Assembly: GCA_000495505.1 (NCBI GenBank)
Contig: CP006833.1
Location: 62,001 to 126,000 of the forward strand
Length of the DNA: 64,000 nucleotides
Direction of reading: 5' to 3'
Origin: Campylobacter fetus subsp. testudinum 03-427
GTDB lineage: Bacteria; Campylobacterota; Campylobacteria; Campylobacterales; Campylobacteraceae
This document shows positions 8,991 to 17,965 of the stretch, piece by piece; position 1 is the first letter of the stretch; each line of letters opens with the position of its first letter. The translations under genes were made by a program, and so were the position numbers. The notes beneath the pieces are model-generated. The model did not search any database and was not told the origin of the DNA. It saw nothing but the letters and a program-made list of their open reading frames with translations.

Positions 8991-10185
8991 GCTGAAGTTT
9001 CCATTTAAGGATATACAAAATATCAGCTCATACGCAAGACGTATGAATGAAGAGCTAAACAGCGATGAGATCGGATATTATCATCTTCCTAGTTTTGGTG
9101 AAGAGATAAGTGAAAAACTTACTTTGTATCGTAAAAATGTAAATTTCAACACGGTTGTATTAATAGGTGTTGGCGGTAGCTCGCTTGGTGTGAAAGCACT
9201 TTATGAAATGCTAAATTTAAAAACTAAGCTCATATTTTTAGATAATCTTGACCCGTTTTATATAGAAGATAAACTAAAAGATATTGAGTTTGACAGTAGC
9301 ATTTTTATCTTATCTAGTAAATCAGGCACAACTATAGAGCCAATTAGTATTTATAAGTACATTTTAGATCTCTATTCACCAAAAAATTATAAAAACTTCA
9401 TCATAATTACCGATCCAAAAAGCCCTCTTGAAGAGTATGCTAATTTGCATAATATAACTGTTTTCAATATCCCAAAAAATGTCGGCGGACGCTTTAGTGT
9501 ATTATCTGCTATAGGGCTTGTGCCGCTTGGATTATGCGGAGCAGATACGCCATCTTTGTTAGCTGGCGCTGTATCTTGTAAAAAGCAGTTTTTAGAAGAA
9601 GATGATGATAGTTTAATTTTACAAAAAGCATACCATTATGCAACACATAAAAGTGCTAAGATAAATGTAGTTTTTAGCTATAGTGAAAGATTTCATAGTT
9701 TTAATGATTGGTATGTTCAGTTATGGGCTGAGAGTCTAGGTAAAAAGCGCGGTTATAAGCGAATGGGACTTACTCCAGTTGGACTCATAGGAAGCAAAGA
9801 TCAACACTCGTTTTTGCAGCTTATAATGGAAGGAGTAAAAGATAAAACAGTTACATTTTTGATTTTAAAAGATCATTTAAGTAGCATTTGTATTCCAAAT
9901 TTAAAACTTGAGTACTTAGATGATTGTGATTTTGTAAATGAAGTACCTATGAGTACGCTTTTAAACGCTCAAGCTAAATCTACCATTCAAGCTTTACTTA
10001 GTGAAAATATCAGTATAGATACGATTGTTGTTGATAGATTAGATGAGTGGCATTCTGGTTGGCTCATTTACTATTACGAGCTTCTTACAAGCGCTACTGG
10101 GCTTATGTTAGGAGTAAATACATATGACCAGCCCGGAGTTGAAGCTTCCAAAAGAATACTAAAAAATTTACTATCAAATAACTAA
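8977..10185 (+). CDS. pgi: Glucose-6-phosphate isomerase
   Basis: A 402-residue isomerase interconverting glucose 6-phosphate and fructose 6-phosphate; the short form typical of Campylobacter. I chose ATG 8977 over in-frame ATGs at 8917 and 8965 because GAGAG lies 5-6 bases upstream and the protein then begins MVVNELKFPF with natural length. Motifs: VLIGVGGSSLGVKAL (sugar-phosphate-binding SIS domain), SSKSGTTIEP, GGRFSVLSAIGLVPL, and near the C-terminus DQPGVEASK. It overlaps the galU stop by 14 bases. In Campylobacter, where glycolysis is incomplete, it likely serves gluconeogenesis and sugar-nucleotide supply. Confidence 0.93.
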   Translation: MVVNELKFPFKDIQNISSYARRMNEELNSDEIGYYHLPSFGEEISEKLTLYRKNVNFNTVVLIGVGGSSLGVKALYEMLNLKTKLIFLDNLDPFYIEDKLKDIEFDSSIFILSSKSGTTIEPISIYKYILDLYSPKNYKNFIIITDPKSPLEEYANLHNITVFNIPKNVGGRFSVLSAIGLVPLGLCGADTPSLLAGAVSCKKQFLEEDDDSLILQKAYHYATHKSAKINVVFSYSERFHSFNDWYVQLWAESLGKKRGYKRMGLTPVGLIGSKDQHSFLQLIMEGVKDKTVTFLILKDHLSSICIPNLKLEYLDDCDFVNEVPMSTLLNAQAKSTIQALLSENISIDTIVVDRLDEWHSGWLIYYYELLTSATGLMLGVNTYDQPGVEASKRILKNLLSNN

Positions 10186-10202
10186 TTTTATCTGCTTGCA
10201 TT

Positions 10203-10221
10203 TTGATAATGATTACTCAAC
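10203..10221. promoter_or_regulatory. Fur/PerR-box-like sequence upstream of dps
   Basis: TGATAATGATTACTC at 10204-10218 has a TAAT-G-ATTA core like the 7-1-7 Fur/PerR box, with an imperfect right arm. It is about 150 bases upstream of the dps -10, which is far for direct repression, so regulation is uncertain. Confidence 0.3.
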
Positions 10222-10354
10222 AAATATAGTTTAAAATAGGCAATATTTATTTTTTATTTATCATTTAAACTATATAATTTACCCAATGAGAGATTCTATA
10301 TCTAAATAATAAAAATTCTTATCTAAGATTTATTTCTTTTTAAGAATAATTTGA

Positions 10355-10384
10355 TATAATTCTCGAAATTAAAAAATAAAGGAT
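10355..10384 (+). promoter_or_regulatory. Sigma-70 promoter (-10) and ribosome site of dps
   Basis: TTGATATAAT with TATAAT at 10355-10360 forms an extended -10; AAAGGA at 10378-10383 is a ribosome-binding site 6 bases before ATG 10390. Confidence 0.65.
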
Positions 10385-10389
10385 ACAAA

Positions 10390-10827
10390 ATGACAAATGT
10401 AGTTAAACAACTTAACCAAATTCAAGCAGACGCTCATGCGTTTTTCATTGCGTTTCATGACTATCACTGGAATGTAAAAGGTCTTCAATTTTTCTCAATC
10501 CACGAATATACTGAAAAAGCGTACGAAGAGATGGCAGAGCTATTTGATGATGTAGCTGAAAGAGCTATACAAATCGGCGGAAAAGCTATTTTAAAATCTG
10601 AAGAGCTAGTAAAACTTGCACATGCTCCTGTAATGCAAAAAGATAGCTACACTGCTATAGAAGTTATAGAACAATTAAGAGTAGCTTATAAACATCTTGT
10701 TGAAGAGTTTAAAAAGCTTGAAGCTGCTGCTGAAAAAGCTGGAGATACAACAACTGCAAATATCGCTCAAGACCATTACGGTTCATATGAGAAGAAAATT
10801 TGGATGCTTAACGCTACTTTAGCGTAA
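10390..10827 (+). CDS. dps: Dps-family ferritin-like DNA/iron protection protein
   Basis: A 145-residue Dps (miniferritin) that forms a 12-subunit cage, oxidises ferrous iron and protects against peroxide. The ferroxidase-centre residues are visible in [10 protein letters not shown] and [22 protein letters not shown], the signature of the family. Length is typical of epsilonproteobacterial Dps (about 145-150). It has its own strong promoter and a near-perfect palindromic terminator, so it is monocistronic. Confidence 0.95.
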   Translation: MTNVVKQLNQIQADAHAFFIAFHDYHWNVKGLQFFSIHEYTEKAYEEMAELFDDVAERAIQIGGKAILKSEELVKLAHAPVMQKDSYTAIEVIEQLRVAYKHLVEEFKKLEAAAEKAGDTTTANIAQDHYGSYEKKIWMLNATLA

Positions 10828-10858
10828 TTTTTGATATTAAAACTTGATACTTTGATAT

Positions 10859-10884
10859 AAAGGCGGATCGATCCGCCTTTTTTT
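10859..10884. terminator. Bidirectional palindromic terminator between dps and the YceI gene
   Basis: AAAGGCGGATCGATCCGCCTTT (two 11-base halves, perfect palindrome, 10859-10880) followed on the + strand by a T-run to 10884. It sits between the converging dps and YceI genes; the minus-strand side has a shorter T-rich tail. Confidence 0.85.
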
Positions 10885-10886
10885 GT

Positions 10887-11453
10887 TTATTTTGCTGCAG
10901 CTTCTACTTCGATATTTATCTTGATTTCATCACCTAAAGTTAATGTACTTGTATCTGGAGCAAAGTTGAAATCGCTTCTTTTTATCTTGCCCTCAAGGCT
11001 AAATCCAACGATTTGAATTCCTTTTTGATTTTTGCTTTGTCCGCCAAATTCATAGTTTAAAGTTACTGGTTTTGTTACATTTTTTATAGTTAAATTTCCT
11101 ATAACTTTGCCTTCATTATCACCATCTTTTTTAAATTCGGTCATAACAAATTTCATTTCAGGAAATTTAGCAATATCGAAAAAATCAGCTTGTTTTAGAT
11201 GATTATCTCTTGCGGTGTTGCTTGTATTTATAGAATCAACATTTATTACAGCGTCTATCTTTTTTGGTATCGCGTTTTCTATATCAACAATTCCGCTAAA
11301 TTTGTCAAATGATCCTGTTACGTTGCTCACGCTTAGGTGTTTGATTTTGAAATTTGTACTTGAATGAGTAACATCTATATCGTAGTTTGCTGCGTTTGCA
11401 AAACCTACTAAAAGCATTGCACACAACGCAGATCCAAATAGTCTCTTTGTCAT
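10887..11453 (-). CDS. YceI-family periplasmic protein
   Basis: A 188-residue exported protein: signal peptide at residues 1-21 (LFGSALCAMLLVGFANA), then a lipocalin-like YceI domain starting NYDIDVTHSSTNFKIKHLSVSNVTGSF. Conserved segments include KIDAVINVDSINTSNTARDNHLKQADFFD (read as two shorter motifs, INTSNTARDNHL and ADFFD) and GNLTIKNVTKPVTL. Members bind isoprenoid lipids such as polyprenyl or quinone molecules; the physiological role here is not known. Single gene, converging on dps. Confidence 0.9.
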   Translation of the reverse strand: MTKRLFGSALCAMLLVGFANAANYDIDVTHSSTNFKIKHLSVSNVTGSFDKFSGIVDIENAIPKKIDAVINVDSINTSNTARDNHLKQADFFDIAKFPEMKFVMTEFKKDGDNEGKVIGNLTIKNVTKPVTLNYEFGGQSKNQKGIQIVGFSLEGKIKRSDFNFAPDTSTLTLGDEIKINIEVEAAAK

Positions 11454-11625
11454 TTTTTTCCTTTTTTATGAAGTATTAATGATTGTACAATATTAAATAC
11501 AATTAATATTAAATTTCAATACAATAAATATACTATTTAATAATTTTTTAAATTTTATTAACTCCGTTAGTTATTATAAATTTAAAAATATTACTAAATT
11601 TTATACAAAGCAGATGTTGTTTCTA

Positions 11626-12006
11626 TCATTCTTTGATAAAGTTATGGTTTTTTAAATTTAAAGTAAGTTGATTTGTAAATTTTTCTATGTGCAAATCCCT
11701 TTTTATGCCATCTCTTTGTTTTACACCCCACATAGACTCAGGAAAAAAGCTATCATCTTTAAATCTAGCTTGAATATGGATATGAACTTTTGGAACGTAA
11801 TTAGCAAAACTTGCCCAATTTATTTTATCAGCGCAGTAGAAATCAAGCATAGTTTTTTCAGTAATCAAAGCCGCTTCAAATAGCCATTTTCTAGTCATTT
11901 CATCAGTATCGCTAATCTCTTTAAATTCTTTTTTTGTAAATACCTTCACCCAAGGAATTTCGCTTTTTTCAAGCTCGATGTAGATAATTTCATCTTCGTA
12001 TATCAT
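11626..12006 (-). CDS. HIT-domain protein (histidine triad variant)
   Basis: A 126-residue protein matching the HIT hydrolase fold: ...FANYVPKVHIHIQARFKDD with the triad HIHIQ (the third His replaced by Gln, as in the GalT branch of the superfamily). HIT proteins hydrolyse or transfer nucleoside monophosphates. The gene overlaps the bioD stop by 4 bases, so it is the last gene of the biotin operon. A role in biotin metabolism is only suggested by position. Confidence 0.7.
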   Translation of the reverse strand: MIYEDEIIYIELEKSEIPWVKVFTKKEFKEISDTDEMTRKWLFEAALITEKTMLDFYCADKINWASFANYVPKVHIHIQARFKDDSFFPESMWGVKQRDGIKRDLHIEKFTNQLTLNLKNHNFIKE

Positions 12007-12614
12007 AGTTTTACTCTCGCTTTTATGATTTGTTCTTTTAAGTTAAGGCTTGCTTTTTCAAAGCTTGTTTCATCAAAGTTTTCTAGATTAAAAAAATGTA
12101 AGTCTTTAAACTGTTTTTTTAAGTAATTCTCACTTAACTCATCTTTAGAACCGCTAAAAATAACTCCCAAAATCTCTAAATTTCTCATTTTTAAAGCTTC
12201 TATACTTAAAATCGTGTGATTTATGCTACCAAGATAGTTTTTAGAAACTAAAAATGTAGGAAGATTTGCTGTTTTGATATAGTCTATCATGTAAGATTTG
12301 TCATCAAGCGGACAGTAAAGTCCTCCTGCTAACTCGACTAGAATAGAGTTTGGTTTTGGAATTTTTATTTTAAGTCCGTCAAATTTGATATTCTCTTTCA
12401 TCATTCCTATATGCGGACTAGCTGGGGTTTGTAGCATTATGCCAGGAGCGTATGATATGAGATTTGGTACGATTTTTTTTACAAAACTCTCATCAGTTAT
12501 GCTTCCTGCTTGTATCAATTTAAAATACTCATACGAAAACGCATAACACAAAGCCGCACTTACGCAGCTTTTTCCAGCATCTGTATGAATACCGCTGATG
12601 CAGATATTTCTCAT
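12003..12614 (-). CDS. bioD: Dethiobiotin synthetase BioD
   Basis: A 203-residue ATP-dependent carboxylase closing the ureido ring from 7,8-diaminopelargonate. The P-loop is GIHTDAGKS (residues 8-16), close to the GTDTxVGKT form of other BioD. KLIQAGS, ASPH and LVELAGGLYCPLDD correspond to the substrate- and metal-binding loops. It lies between bioC (3-base gap upstream) and the HIT gene (4-base overlap). Some divergence from the E. coli type, but context makes the call secure. Confidence 0.88.
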   Translation of the reverse strand: MRNICISGIHTDAGKSCVSAALCYAFSYEYFKLIQAGSITDESFVKKIVPNLISYAPGIMLQTPASPHIGMMKENIKFDGLKIKIPKPNSILVELAGGLYCPLDDKSYMIDYIKTANLPTFLVSKNYLGSINHTILSIEALKMRNLEILGVIFSGSKDELSENYLKKQFKDLHFFNLENFDETSFEKASLNLKEQIIKARVKL

Positions 12615-12617
12615 TTT

Positions 12618-13301
12618 TTACCTTTTTTTGCAGATTATATTTGTAAATTTATAAGTTAGTCTAAAATCATCATTAAAATGCGTTTCAAGGCTTTTTAAAT
12701 TTGATTTGGTTAGCTTGAAACTTCCGTTTAAGTTATTTACTCCTGTTTGTTTAAGATGAGTTAAAAGTTCTTTTAAACTATCAAATTTAGCTGTAAATTC
12801 TCCATTTTTATGCTCTAAAATATCAAATTTAGTTCCAAAAATATCTCTGATTTGATCAGCATTTTTATAGTTTAAACTCTCTTTAGTAAAGCTTGAAAGT
12901 TCATTTAAAGTTCCATTTATAAATATAGAAAATGCGAGTATTCCGTTATTTTCTAGGCTTAAAAATATCTTATCGCATAGTTTTTCAAGCTCACCAATCC
13001 ATTGAAATACCGAGCTTGATATGATTATATCAATGTTTTTTGGCATTTCTTTGGTAGTTATATCTCCGATATCTGTGCAAAAATCATTCATAAATTCACT
13101 TTTATAAATATCATTAAGAATTAAATTTTCATAATTAAAACTTTGTATAAAAAGCTTTGTTAAAACTCCGCTTCCAGCACCGATCTCATAAACGTTTTTA
13201 AAATTTTTTCTATAGTTTTTTAGTAAATTTATAAGATTAAGAGCGGCAAATTTCTGAGCAACTGCAAATTTTTCGTAGTTGATAGCTTTTTCAAATTTCA
13301 A
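12618..13301 (-). CDS. bioC: Malonyl-ACP O-methyltransferase BioC
   Basis: A 227-residue SAM-dependent methyltransferase that methylates malonyl-ACP to start pimelate synthesis on fatty-acid enzymes. SAM-binding motif I is VYEIGAGSGVLTKLF (residues about 38-52), followed by IIISSSVFQWIGELEKL, typical of BioC. It overlaps bioG by 11 bases and abuts bioD. Together with bioG it shows that the BioC-BioG route to pimeloyl-ACP is used. Confidence 0.88.
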   Translation of the reverse strand: MKFEKAINYEKFAVAQKFAALNLINLLKNYRKNFKNVYEIGAGSGVLTKLFIQSFNYENLILNDIYKSEFMNDFCTDIGDITTKEMPKNIDIIISSSVFQWIGELEKLCDKIFLSLENNGILAFSIFINGTLNELSSFTKESLNYKNADQIRDIFGTKFDILEHKNGEFTAKFDSLKELLTHLKQTGVNNLNGSFKLTKSNLKSLETHFNDDFRLTYKFTNIICKKR

Positions 13302-13905
13302 CTATATCTCCAAAGCTTTTGAAGTTAAAAAACGCAAAATGCGGGGCATTTATATATATTTTTTGGCACGAAAAGTACTCTGACGCTTTTGGTGGAAAGA
13401 TCAGATCTTTTTTGCTTATGATCGCTTTGTCCCAACAAATGTTATTATCACACGGTTTTATAGCGTTTTTATAGAGATTAATTAGTTCAAGTTTCGCATT
13501 TTTATTGAACTCAAAATTTGAGATTTTTTCTGGCGGAATTCCTAAAAAACAGAGCTTTTTGAAGCTTTCAAAATTATAATTCGTTATTGTTTTATAAAAA
13601 TTACCAGCGTTTATACCGTATTTGTCATCTATACCAAACGGAGTTCCGTTTATGGCTATTGATTTTTTTAAAGGTATATTTTTTAATACCAAATTCGCAG
13701 CCCAAACTCCCATCGACCAAGACACTAGATAAATATCTTTATCTTTTAAAAAACTATCATCAAAACTAAGCTCGCTATAGTCGTAAATAACAGCTAAAGA
13801 GTAATCTCCTACTTCTAAATGTTTTATGCAATCAGCCATAAACGAGTAGCCTAAAAATAGCAAAATCAGCTTTTCACCGTCTTTTTTAATGAGATCTATT
13901 TTCAT
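13291..13905 (-). CDS. bioG: Pimeloyl-ACP methyl ester esterase BioG
   Basis: A 204-residue alpha/beta-hydrolase of the BioG type (distinct from E. coli BioH). The nucleophile is S64 in VSWSMGVWAA, and AINGTPFGIDDKYGI is a characteristic BioG segment; a C-terminal INAPHFAFF supplies the probable catalytic His. It removes the methyl ester once the pimeloyl chain is complete. It overlaps bioF by 20 bases and bioC by 11. Confidence 0.9.
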   Translation of the reverse strand: MKIDLIKKDGEKLILLFLGYSFMADCIKHLEVGDYSLAVIYDYSELSFDDSFLKDKDIYLVSWSMGVWAANLVLKNIPLKKSIAINGTPFGIDDKYGINAGNFYKTITNYNFESFKKLCFLGIPPEKISNFEFNKNAKLELINLYKNAIKPCDNNICWDKAIISKKDLIFPPKASEYFSCQKIYINAPHFAFFNFKSFGDIVEI

Positions 13906-14992
13906 CTAAAATCTTTTTTAAATTTGATAATTCGTTTGTTTCTATATCGCCTCTTAAGCTTATCCTAAGTCTTGAATTATGCTTAGGTACTGTTGGAGGA
14001 CGGATCGCTGGTACGAAGTATCCTGAGTCAAAAATTTTATTTGCAAGTTTTAAAGTTTTATCGTTTTCATAGGTCATAAATGGGCAGATGTGAGTTGTAC
14101 CAAGACCTAAAAATTCGATATTTTTTTCTAAATTTAACCTTTCGCGGCTAAAATTTTTGTTTAGTATAAAGTTCGTCCATGCTACATTTATACTAGGAAT
14201 CGCAGTCGAGTAAATCAGGCTTCTAGCTGAATTTATAAAAATATCTTTGTACTCTTTATGGCTAAGTATAACAGCTCCTTCTCCTCCGACTGCTTTGCTA
14301 AGAGTTACAAGCAAAAAATCCACATCGGTATCTGTTTGAGTGCTTTTTGCTAGGCTTAATTCGTCTTTGATAAAAAATGAGTGAGCTTCATCGATATAAA
14401 GTAGCACATTTTTATACCGTTTTTTTATATTTGCAAGATGTTTGATATCTAGCAAATCCCCATCCATACTGAAAATCGCCTCTGTTAGTATTATAATAGT
14501 TTTAAATTTATCGTGATTTTGTTCGAGTAAATTTTGAAGCGTTGAAAGGTCGTTGTGAGGATATCTTTTGAAATTTGCTCCGGCTAATTTTAGAGCGTCT
14601 ATCATGCTAGCGTGAGCTAATTTATCAGCTAAAAATAGAGTATCTGGGCTATTTATAGCTGATATGCAGCTCAAATTTGCACAGTATCCGGAGTTGAAAA
14701 TTGTTGCTTTTTTACCTTCAAATTTCGATTCAAACCAGCTTTCAAGTTCGTTGAATTCGCTACTTGAAGTATATACAAGCCGACTCGCTCCAGATCCAAA
14801 AAACCACTCTTTATTTTTAGCGATTGTTAAGAATTCATCTCTTAAACTGATATTTGTAGCTATGCCTAAGTAGTCGTTACTACCAAGATTTAAGAGAGTT
14901 TTGCCTTTATAATTTATAAATTTAGAATGACTTTGAGATATTTTTAACTCTCTAAAGTTGCTTTCTTGTTTGGCTTTTTTTATATCAAACAT
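13886..14992 (-). CDS. bioF: 8-amino-7-oxononanoate synthase BioF
   Basis: A 368-residue PLP-dependent enzyme condensing pimeloyl-ACP with alanine. The PLP lysine is K233 in VTLSKAVGGEGA; YIDEAHSFF (199-207) carries the cofactor-binding Asp-His, and NLGSNDYLGIA is the N-terminal family motif. First gene of the leftward bioF-bioG-bioC-bioD-HIT operon. bioA and bioB are not in this window. Confidence 0.93.
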   Translation of the reverse strand: MFDIKKAKQESNFRELKISQSHSKFINYKGKTLLNLGSNDYLGIATNISLRDEFLTIAKNKEWFFGSGASRLVYTSSSEFNELESWFESKFEGKKATIFNSGYCANLSCISAINSPDTLFLADKLAHASMIDALKLAGANFKRYPHNDLSTLQNLLEQNHDKFKTIIILTEAIFSMDGDLLDIKHLANIKKRYKNVLLYIDEAHSFFIKDELSLAKSTQTDTDVDFLLVTLSKAVGGEGAVILSHKEYKDIFINSARSLIYSTAIPSINVAWTNFILNKNFSRERLNLEKNIEFLGLGTTHICPFMTYENDKTLKLANKIFDSGYFVPAIRPPTVPKHNSRLRISLRGDIETNELSNLKKILDENRSH

Positions 14993-15045
14993 TTTTTACC
15001 TATTATCGTGCTGAATTAATTATCTTGAATAAACTATGTTAAAAG

Positions 15046-15051
15046 ATTATA
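15046..15051 (-). promoter_or_regulatory. -10 element of the biotin operon
   Basis: Reading leftward, TTTGATATAATC places TATAAT at the complement of 15046-15051, about 54 bases before the bioF start. No clear BirA-type operator is visible. Confidence 0.5.
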
Positions 15052-15122
15052 TCAAATAGATCTTAAATTTATGACTATTTTATGCGGCTTTTGCTAATAT
15101 TATGCAAAACAAAAGGTGATGT

Positions 15123-15581
15123 GTGAAGAGCTGCATAGTCTTGTATGATGGTATGAGTATGCTTAGTTTTGCTAAAATTTATGATTTTTTTATAGCAAAT
15201 AGTATTGATTTTGAAGTTGTTTCTTTAAGAGAAGAGGTGACTTGCGAGGGCTTATTTAAGCTCAATTCTCCAAATTACTCTCAGTCACTTTACGGATATG
15301 ATATAGTCGTATTTCCAGATGGCGCTGGAGCTTTAAATTTAAGCTATGATGATATATTTTTAAGCTGGATAAAAAGTTCAAACGATGCAAGGATAAAAAT
15401 CGCTATAAACAGGGCTTATTTGATAATCAAAGAAGCTGGACTTTTTCATCGGCAACTATTTATGAATGATGATCAAACAACGGTGATTTGCGAGTTTTGT
15501 GTTGATAGCGATGTGATTAGTATGGCTGATACGTCAGCTTCGTGGCAGGAGCTTAAAAAGTGGATAAAGAGCAGAGTATAA
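15123..15581 (+). CDS. Unknown protein, possibly a degenerate DJ-1/PfpI-like domain
   Basis: A 152-residue protein starting at GTG 15123, with AAGGTG about 5 bases upstream. The N-terminus SCIVLYDGMSMLSFAKIYDFF and VVFPDGAGALNL resemble the first strands of DJ-1/PfpI-like proteins, but I see no clear nucleophile elbow cysteine. It overlaps thiL by 22 bases and is followed by truD; I recall the same neighbourhood in C. jejuni (Cj1459-Cj1457). No function is assigned. Confidence 0.7.
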   Translation: MKSCIVLYDGMSMLSFAKIYDFFIANSIDFEVVSLREEVTCEGLFKLNSPNYSQSLYGYDIVVFPDGAGALNLSYDDIFLSWIKSSNDARIKIAINRAYLIIKEAGLFHRQLFMNDDQTTVICEFCVDSDVISMADTSASWQELKKWIKSRV

Positions 15582-16378
15582 TAGAGCGTTTTTCTCATAA
15601 ACTAAATGGTGACGATGGAGCAGTAGTCGGTAAAACGGTACTCAGCAAAGATATGTTTGTTGAAAATTCACATTTTAAACGTAAATGGTTAAATGCTTAT
15701 GAGATCGGCGCAAAAGCAATGCTGGTAAATTTAAGTGATGCAGTAGCTATGAATGCAACTCCTAAATATGCACTTTTAGGGCTTGGTATTCCAAAAAACA
15801 TATCGAATAACTATATTTATGAGATTTGCAGAGGCATAAAAAGCACGGCAAAAGATTTTGATGTTGAGATAGTTGGTGGAGATACTGTAAAAAGTAGTGA
15901 AATAATAATCAGCCTAACGATAATATCATATCTAAACTCTAAAAAACCTATTTTTAGAAATACTTCTAGACTAGGGGATTTGGTATGCTATACAGGGAAA
16001 CTCGGCGACTCTTTAAAGGGCTTGAGAATTTTAAAAAACTGTGGGAATTTACCAAAAAATTCTCGTTTTAAAAGACCTGTTTTAAGAGCAAATTTTATGA
16101 AAAAAGCAGCTCCTTATATCCATAGCGCTATGGATATAAGCGACGGTTTAGCTAGTGATTTACCAAAAATATGTTCTAAATTTGGAATCAAATTTAAAAA
16201 TATACTTAGCAAAGATGAGTTTAGAAGCGGTGAAGAGTATGAGCTTTTATTTACAGTAAGTAAAAAACAGCTAAAACGTGTGCAAAATGAAGCAAAAAAA
16301 TGCAGACTTAAACTAAATATATTAGGAAAACTTATAAAAGGAAAATATAAATCATATGGAAAATACACCCATTTTTAA
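15560..16378 (+). CDS. thiL: Thiamine-monophosphate kinase ThiL
   Basis: A 272-residue kinase converting thiamine monophosphate to the diphosphate cofactor. Starts at GTG 15560 ([11 protein letters not shown]) inside the preceding gene. Motifs: NGDDGAVV (metal-binding Asp), [43 protein letters not shown]. Slightly short compared with the usual 310-330 residues, as in other Campylobacter. It overlaps truD by 23 bases. It completes thiamine synthesis with the thiF-thiG-thiH genes 9 kb away. Confidence 0.92.
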   Translation: MDKEQSIIERFSHKLNGDDGAVVGKTVLSKDMFVENSHFKRKWLNAYEIGAKAMLVNLSDAVAMNATPKYALLGLGIPKNISNNYIYEICRGIKSTAKDFDVEIVGGDTVKSSEIIISLTIISYLNSKKPIFRNTSRLGDLVCYTGKLGDSLKGLRILKNCGNLPKNSRFKRPVLRANFMKKAAPYIHSAMDISDGLASDLPKICSKFGIKFKNILSKDEFRSGEEYELLFTVSKKQLKRVQNEAKKCRLKLNILGKLIKGKYKSYGKYTHF

Positions 16379-17489
16379 ACCGCTTTTAGGTACTACGCAT
16401 TCGCCTATAAATGCACATTTTAGTAAAAACGCAAGTGATTTCGTGGTGAGAGAAAATCCTCTTTATAGTTTTAGTGGAAGTGGTGAGCATCTCGTTGTAG
16501 AAATTCAAAAAAAAGGTATGACGACAGCCGAAGCTCTCAGTATTTTAAGTAGACAAAGCGGAGCGAAAATGCGTGATTTTGGTTACGCGGGACTTAAAGA
16601 TAAAGAGGGAATGACGACTCAGTTTATTAGTATGCCGTCTAAATTTGAAAACGAAATTTCAAAACTAAGTTGCGAAAATTTAAAAATCCTAAGTATAACA
16701 AAACATAATAATAAAATAAGAATCGGTCACTTAAAATCAAATAGCTTTTTTATTCGTCTTAAAAAAGTTTTAGGAAGTGAAGCTCTAAAACTCAAAGAAG
16801 CTTTAAAAACTATAGATAAAAACGGCTATCCGAATTATTTTGGTTATCAGAGATTTGGTAGATTTGGTGATAACGCAAATAGTGGATTTGAAATTTTAAA
16901 TAGTGCTTTAAACGGTGATAAATCAGCGTTTAAAAAGGCAAATCCAAAATTAAGGGATTTTTTAATTTCAGCTTATCAGAGTGAGCTTTTTAACAAATGG
17001 CTGAGCAAAAGGGTAGAAATCAGCCGTTTTAGTGAAGATTTCAGTGCCAAAGAGCTTGAAGATATATATAAATTTGATAAAACTACTATAAAAAATTTAA
17101 AATCCCAAAAGCAATTTTTTAAGCTTTTTCAAGGCGAAGTTTTAGGTCATTATCCGTTTGGAAAAGTTTTTTTATGTGAAGATTTAGAAGCTGAAGTTGC
17201 TAAATTTCAAGCAAGAGATAGAACAAGTTGCGGATTGATAATCGGTTCTAAAGCGTATGAGAGCACAGGAGTCGCAAAGAGTTTAGAAGATGAAATATTT
17301 AATGATGCTTATAAATTTAGCTCTTTTGTAAGCGGTTCGAGACGATTTGCTTGGATGTGGATCGATAATTTAGAATATAAATATAATGAAGAATCCGCAC
17401 AGTTTAGCATAAGTTTTGCTTTGCAAAAAGGTTCATATGCGACTGTTGTTTTGCGTGAAATTTTAGGTAGAGATATTTTTGAAGAGTAA
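16356..17489 (+). CDS. truD: tRNA pseudouridine(13) synthase TruD
   Basis: A 377-residue enzyme that makes pseudouridine 13 in tRNA-Glu. The catalytic aspartate is D82 in [15 protein letters not shown], the TruD signature; [15 protein letters not shown] and the C-terminal [13 protein letters not shown] are also family features. It overlaps the end of thiL, forming a three-gene operon. Confidence 0.95.
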   Translation: MENTPIFKPLLGTTHSPINAHFSKNASDFVVRENPLYSFSGSGEHLVVEIQKKGMTTAEALSILSRQSGAKMRDFGYAGLKDKEGMTTQFISMPSKFENEISKLSCENLKILSITKHNNKIRIGHLKSNSFFIRLKKVLGSEALKLKEALKTIDKNGYPNYFGYQRFGRFGDNANSGFEILNSALNGDKSAFKKANPKLRDFLISAYQSELFNKWLSKRVEISRFSEDFSAKELEDIYKFDKTTIKNLKSQKQFFKLFQGEVLGHYPFGKVFLCEDLEAEVAKFQARDRTSCGLIIGSKAYESTGVAKSLEDEIFNDAYKFSSFVSGSRRFAWMWIDNLEYKYNEESAQFSISFALQKGSYATVVLREILGRDIFEE

Positions 17490-17492
17490 AAA

Positions 17493-17511
17493 GTGGGAGT
17501 TTTTCTCCCAC
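17493..17511 (+). terminator. Hairpin after truD
   Basis: GTGGGAG (17493-17499) and CTCCCAC (17505-17511) with a TTTTT loop, 4 bases after the truD stop. No T-run follows, so it may be an attenuating or mRNA-stabilising hairpin rather than a strong terminator. Confidence 0.4.
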
Positions 17512-17621
17512 AAGTATTTGCATGCTATCGATTTAGCGTATATAACATCGGTATAAATTTAAAAAGCTTTACGGAACTTTTAAATTTATATCTATTTTAA
17601 CATATTTTAGTTACAATAACA

Positions 17622-17948
17622 GCCGGTGCGATGGGTGGTTGCAAGATTATGATCTTGAGGAAAGTCCGAGCTGCAATAAGACAGAGTTCCACCTAACGGG
17701 TGGCTAGGGAAACCTAAGGGAAAGTGCAACAGAAAGGAAACTGCCGCTAAAGAAATTTAACGGTGATGGTGAAACGGCGGGGTAAGAGCCCACCAGTATA
17801 AGTAGAGATACTTATAGCTATGTAAACCCAACTTGCAGCAAGAAGGGATGGTTTGGAGTCTTATATTCAACCCTTCGCTTGAGTTTGATGCAATATCAAA
17901 ACTAGATAAATAACTACCATAACAGAACTCGGCTTATTATCGCACCTG
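17622..17948 (+). ncRNA. rnpB: RNase P RNA (type A)
   Basis: Catalytic RNA of ribonuclease P, which matures tRNA 5' ends. The conserved core is plain: GAGGAAAGTCCGAGC (near 17656) on the 5' side and AACAGAACTCGGCTTA near the 3' end form P4, with GAAACGGCGGGGTAAGAGCC in between. The terminal helix pairs GGTGCGA (17625-17631) with TCGCACC (17940-17946). A -10 TACAAT at 17612-17617 puts transcription start near 17622-17624. End points are accurate to a few bases. It converges on the small gene downstream of fliS. Confidence 0.97.
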
Positions 17949-17965
17949 CAAAACTGCTTTTTGGT

